A stretch of 64,000 nucleotides of DNA from Beijerinckiaceae bacterium (GTDB lineage: Bacteria > Pseudomonadota > Alphaproteobacteria > Rhizobiales > Beijerinckiaceae): NCBI GenBank assembly GCA_947452455.1, contig CANGBX010000004.1:62001-126000 (forward strand), given 5' to 3'. The notes under the pieces are model-generated. The model searched no databases. It had not been told where the DNA came from and worked only from the letters and a program-made list of their open reading frames with translations. The position numbers were made by a program, and so were the translations under genes. This document shows, piece by piece, positions 61,885 through 64,000 of this stretch. Within the stretch, counting starts at the first letter, position 1; each line of letters starts with the position of its first letter.

Positions 61885-63611
61885 AAACCGCCATGTCGTC
61901 GTCTGCTCCCCGCCGAAAAATCCGCTGCGCGATCTACACCCGCAAATCCTCCGAAGAAGGGCTTGAACAGGAGTTCAATTCCCTCGACGCCCAGCGGGAA
62001 GCCTGTGAGGCCTATATCAAGAGCCAGAAACATGAGGGATGGATTGTCATTCCGATCCTTTATGACGATCCGGCCTATTCCGGCGGCAATATGGATCGCC
62101 CCGCCCTGAAACGACTCCTAGCCGATATAGATGCGGGCCTCATCGACACGGTCGTCGTCTATAAGGTCGACCGCCTGACCAGGGCGCTTGCCGACTTTGC
62201 CAAGATCGTGGAGGCCTTCGATGCGGAAGGGATCTCGTTTGTCTCGGTCACCCAAGCCTTCAATACGACAACCAGCATGGGGCGGTTGACGCTCAATGTA
62301 CTGCTCTCCTTCGCGCAATTCGAAAGAGAGGTCACGGGCGAGCGTATCCGCGACAAGATTGCGGCTTCCAAAAAGAAGGGCATGTGGATGGGCGGCCTGC
62401 CGCCTCTGGGCTTTGATGTTCAGGAGCGGAAGCTCGTCGTGAATGAAAAGGAGGCCGAAACTGTCCGCCACATATTCGGGCGCTATTGCATCCTCGGATC
62501 GGTCCGCGAACTCCAGAGAGAGCTGGAAATCGGCAAGATCGTCAGCAAAGCGAGAATAGCTGCGGACGGTACCAGCTACGGAGGAAAGCCGTTCTCGCGA
62601 GGCGCTCTCTACCAGCTCTTGCAAAACAAAATTTACATCGGCCTGACAACCCATCGGGGCGAAGCCTATCCAGGAGAGCATCCGGCTATTCTCGATAATG
62701 ATCTCTGGGAAAAGACCCAAGAGCTTCTGGATTCCAATCGGGTCGGTCGGCGCGCCCTTGAAAAGAATGTCTCAAAAAGACTGACCGGTATCGTCTTTGA
62801 TACGTCGGGCGAGGCCATGACCCCATCACATGCCAGCAAGAAGGGGATCCGCTATCGCTATTACATCTCGAAATCACTGACCACGAATAGCAAAGAAGAG
62901 CACCCCGAAGCACAACGCATTCCAGCAATCCTGCTTGAAGACCTGGTCATCAAACGCATCAAAGAGTTTTTGAAAGAGCCGAAGGGTCTGTCCCAAGCCC
63001 TACCCCAAGCATATCAAAGCGCTGCTTTCCAAATGCATCTGGACGAGGGGGCGGAAAAGCTACTGGCCAAACTGGAACAGAACTCGGCGACATGCTGGAG
63101 CGATGTGATCCCGAATTTTCTGACACGTGTCCAGGTTCATCGTGACCGCGTCGAGATGCAATTGAACAGCCAAGCATTTGCTCAGGCCATCTTCGGAGAT
63201 AAAGCTGCCTCGGCAAGTGATGATGATGCGGAAGACGACGAGATTACACTTACCATCAGCGCAACGTTGAAACGGACCGGCAAGGAATTGAGGTTCGCCA
63301 TCACCGTAGCGGCAGATGAGGCAACACCCGACCAATCTCTGATCCGGCTACTGCAACGCGCACACGCTCTTCAATTGGCAATCGAACAATCTGGCAGTGC
63401 TTCGATTGAAGAAATCGCATCATTACAGAATATGACGCCCTCTTATGCAACGCGGCTGATGCGTCTTAATTTTCTGGACCCCGATATTGTCGCTGCCATC
63501 TTTGATGGAAAACAGCCCGTGGAACTTTCGGCAAAGAGGCTGATGAAGGATACGCGCTATCCGCTCGGCTGGCATGAGCAGCGCATCGCGCTCGGATTTG
63601 CGCAGGCCTGA
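61881..63611 (+). CDS. large serine recombinase
   Basis: Serine integrase/resolvase of 576 residues. The N-terminal catalytic domain opens I-Y-T-R-K-S-S with nucleophile Ser23, contains D-R-L-T-R near residue 95 and F-E-R-E-V...R-I-R-D-K near 150. The Recombinase domain follows (P-P-L-G-F-D-V, E-T-V-R-H-I-F-x-R-Y) and then a zinc-ribbon-like region without the usual Cys motif and a C-terminal tail. ATG 61881 overlaps the DUF2924 stop; ATG 61893 is possible. It probably moves the element that holds it. No phage structural genes are next to it within the window. Confidence 0.92.
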   Translation: MKTAMSSSAPRRKIRCAIYTRKSSEEGLEQEFNSLDAQREACEAYIKSQKHEGWIVIPILYDDPAYSGGNMDRPALKRLLADIDAGLIDTVVVYKVDRLTRALADFAKIVEAFDAEGISFVSVTQAFNTTTSMGRLTLNVLLSFAQFEREVTGERIRDKIAASKKKGMWMGGLPPLGFDVQERKLVVNEKEAETVRHIFGRYCILGSVRELQRELEIGKIVSKARIAADGTSYGGKPFSRGALYQLLQNKIYIGLTTHRGEAYPGEHPAILDNDLWEKTQELLDSNRVGRRALEKNVSKRLTGIVFDTSGEAMTPSHASKKGIRYRYYISKSLTTNSKEEHPEAQRIPAILLEDLVIKRIKEFLKEPKGLSQALPQAYQSAAFQMHLDEGAEKLLAKLEQNSATCWSDVIPNFLTRVQVHRDRVEMQLNSQAFAQAIFGDKAASASDDDAEDDEITLTISATLKRTGKELRFAITVAADEATPDQSLIRLLQRAHALQLAIEQSGSASIEEIASLQNMTPSYATRLMRLNFLDPDIVAAIFDGKQPVELSAKRLMKDTRYPLGWHEQRIALGFAQA

Positions 63612-64000
63612 ACCCGTCAAACACGATCCTTCCGCCCGGGCTTGCGCGCGCGTTCCGTATTGAAGGCCGTAAATGCGGCGAAAAAGGCGACTGCCCAGCA
63701 GGCAGTCAGAGACTTCCGTACCACCAAAAACAGGCTTCGAGAAAAGCGGAGCAAATCCGCCCAGAAAAGGCGGCCAAAGCGTCTCTGCAAATTGAGCAAA
63801 GGAAACGCGGCTCACAAGCCACTGAAACCACGCTCATAAGTCGCGCGTGACAGAACCAGAGCCGGACTGGGGTTCAGAGACTAAAGAGTGGCGGAGCAGA
63901 GGCTCCGAGACGTAACCTCGTCTGGGCGGATGGGGGATAAATCGAAGGAAAAGCTGCGTAAAGCGCCCCGCTCAGCCCCTCCCGCACCTCTACGCAGAAA
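63612..64000. other. 3' flank of the recombinase module, no clear gene
   Basis: I see no convincing gene in these 389 bases; short open frames on both strands have no start signals and low-complexity Arg/Lys content. Positions 63819-63895 match 12154-12230, so at least this part belongs to the mobile module. The remainder shows no terminator or attachment site that I can name. Confidence 0.6.

Noticed and set aside
63642-63839. 65-residue Arg/Lys-rich plus-strand frame after the recombinase
   Set aside because: Low-complexity composition, no ribosome site, and its end overlaps DNA repeated at 12154-12230 where the frame is not kept.
1-64000. CRISPR arrays, tRNA and rRNA genes
   Set aside because: I found no regularly spaced repeats and no recognisable tRNA or rRNA sequence, although reading by eye cannot exclude a diverged tRNA.

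Overview
The window suggests an alphaproteobacterium, most likely a Hyphomicrobiales-type soil or water organism. The evidence is the GAAC-N7-GAAC SOS box in front of umuDC, the many Bug/TctC-type binding proteins, and the DUF3489-DUF2924-serine recombinase module. This is inferred from gene content; there is no rRNA or tRNA gene to confirm it. Most of the window is catabolic accessory DNA.

Layout. (A) 1-8249: a partial gene, two Bug-like receptors and an Fe3+-type binding protein on the plus strand; a double-cupin protein with its own Bug receptor on the minus strand; an M20 amidohydrolase facing an ornithine cyclodeaminase-like enzyme. (B) 8417-14830: SOS-controlled umuDC; a scarred segment (about 10266-12400) with a secreted-protein gene, its broken copy, an NMT1-type binding protein, a deleted remnant of a recombinase module and a dispersed repeat; then a phage-like ParB/DNA methyltransferase and a DUF5681 protein. 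(C) 14899-36534: a large acyl-CoA region with two ThDP enzymes, two 4,5-dihydroxyphthalate decarboxylase-like proteins, CaiB transferase, MaoC, SDRs, aldehyde dehydrogenase, RidA, two acyl-CoA dehydrogenases, a bifunctional FadB/FadJ-type protein, crotonases, a MarR regulator and several orphan binding proteins. (D) 36590-47061: a second ornithine cyclodeaminase paralogue, a Bug receptor, a LysR regulator, and a tightly overlapping operon of alpha/beta hydrolase, three-subunit molybdenum hydroxylase, UbiD decarboxylase and Bug receptor, closed by a terminator. (E) 47214-60502: a ten-gene minus-strand block read from a Rieske oxygenase through TauD dioxygenase, Bug, SDRs, flavin monooxygenase, ThDP enzyme and PuuE/NodB-fold hydrolase to methylmalonate-semialdehyde dehydrogenase, divergent from a LysR regulator and another Bug receptor. 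(F) 60828-64000: an intact DUF3489-DUF2924-large serine recombinase module.

How the genes work together. Regions C, D and E each look like a self-contained route for an organic acid or aromatic compound: capture by a Bug receptor, activation (oxygenase, molybdenum hydroxylase or CoA transfer), decarboxylation or C-C cleavage (UbiD, ThDP enzymes), then beta-oxidation-like steps or a semialdehyde dehydrogenase into acyl-CoA. The substrates cannot be read from the sequence. Two striking features are about fifteen proteins of periplasmic-binding-protein type with no transporter membrane subunit or ATPase anywhere in 64 kb, and three copies of a TGC-N7-GCA box that tie the LysR gene of region D to its neighbours.
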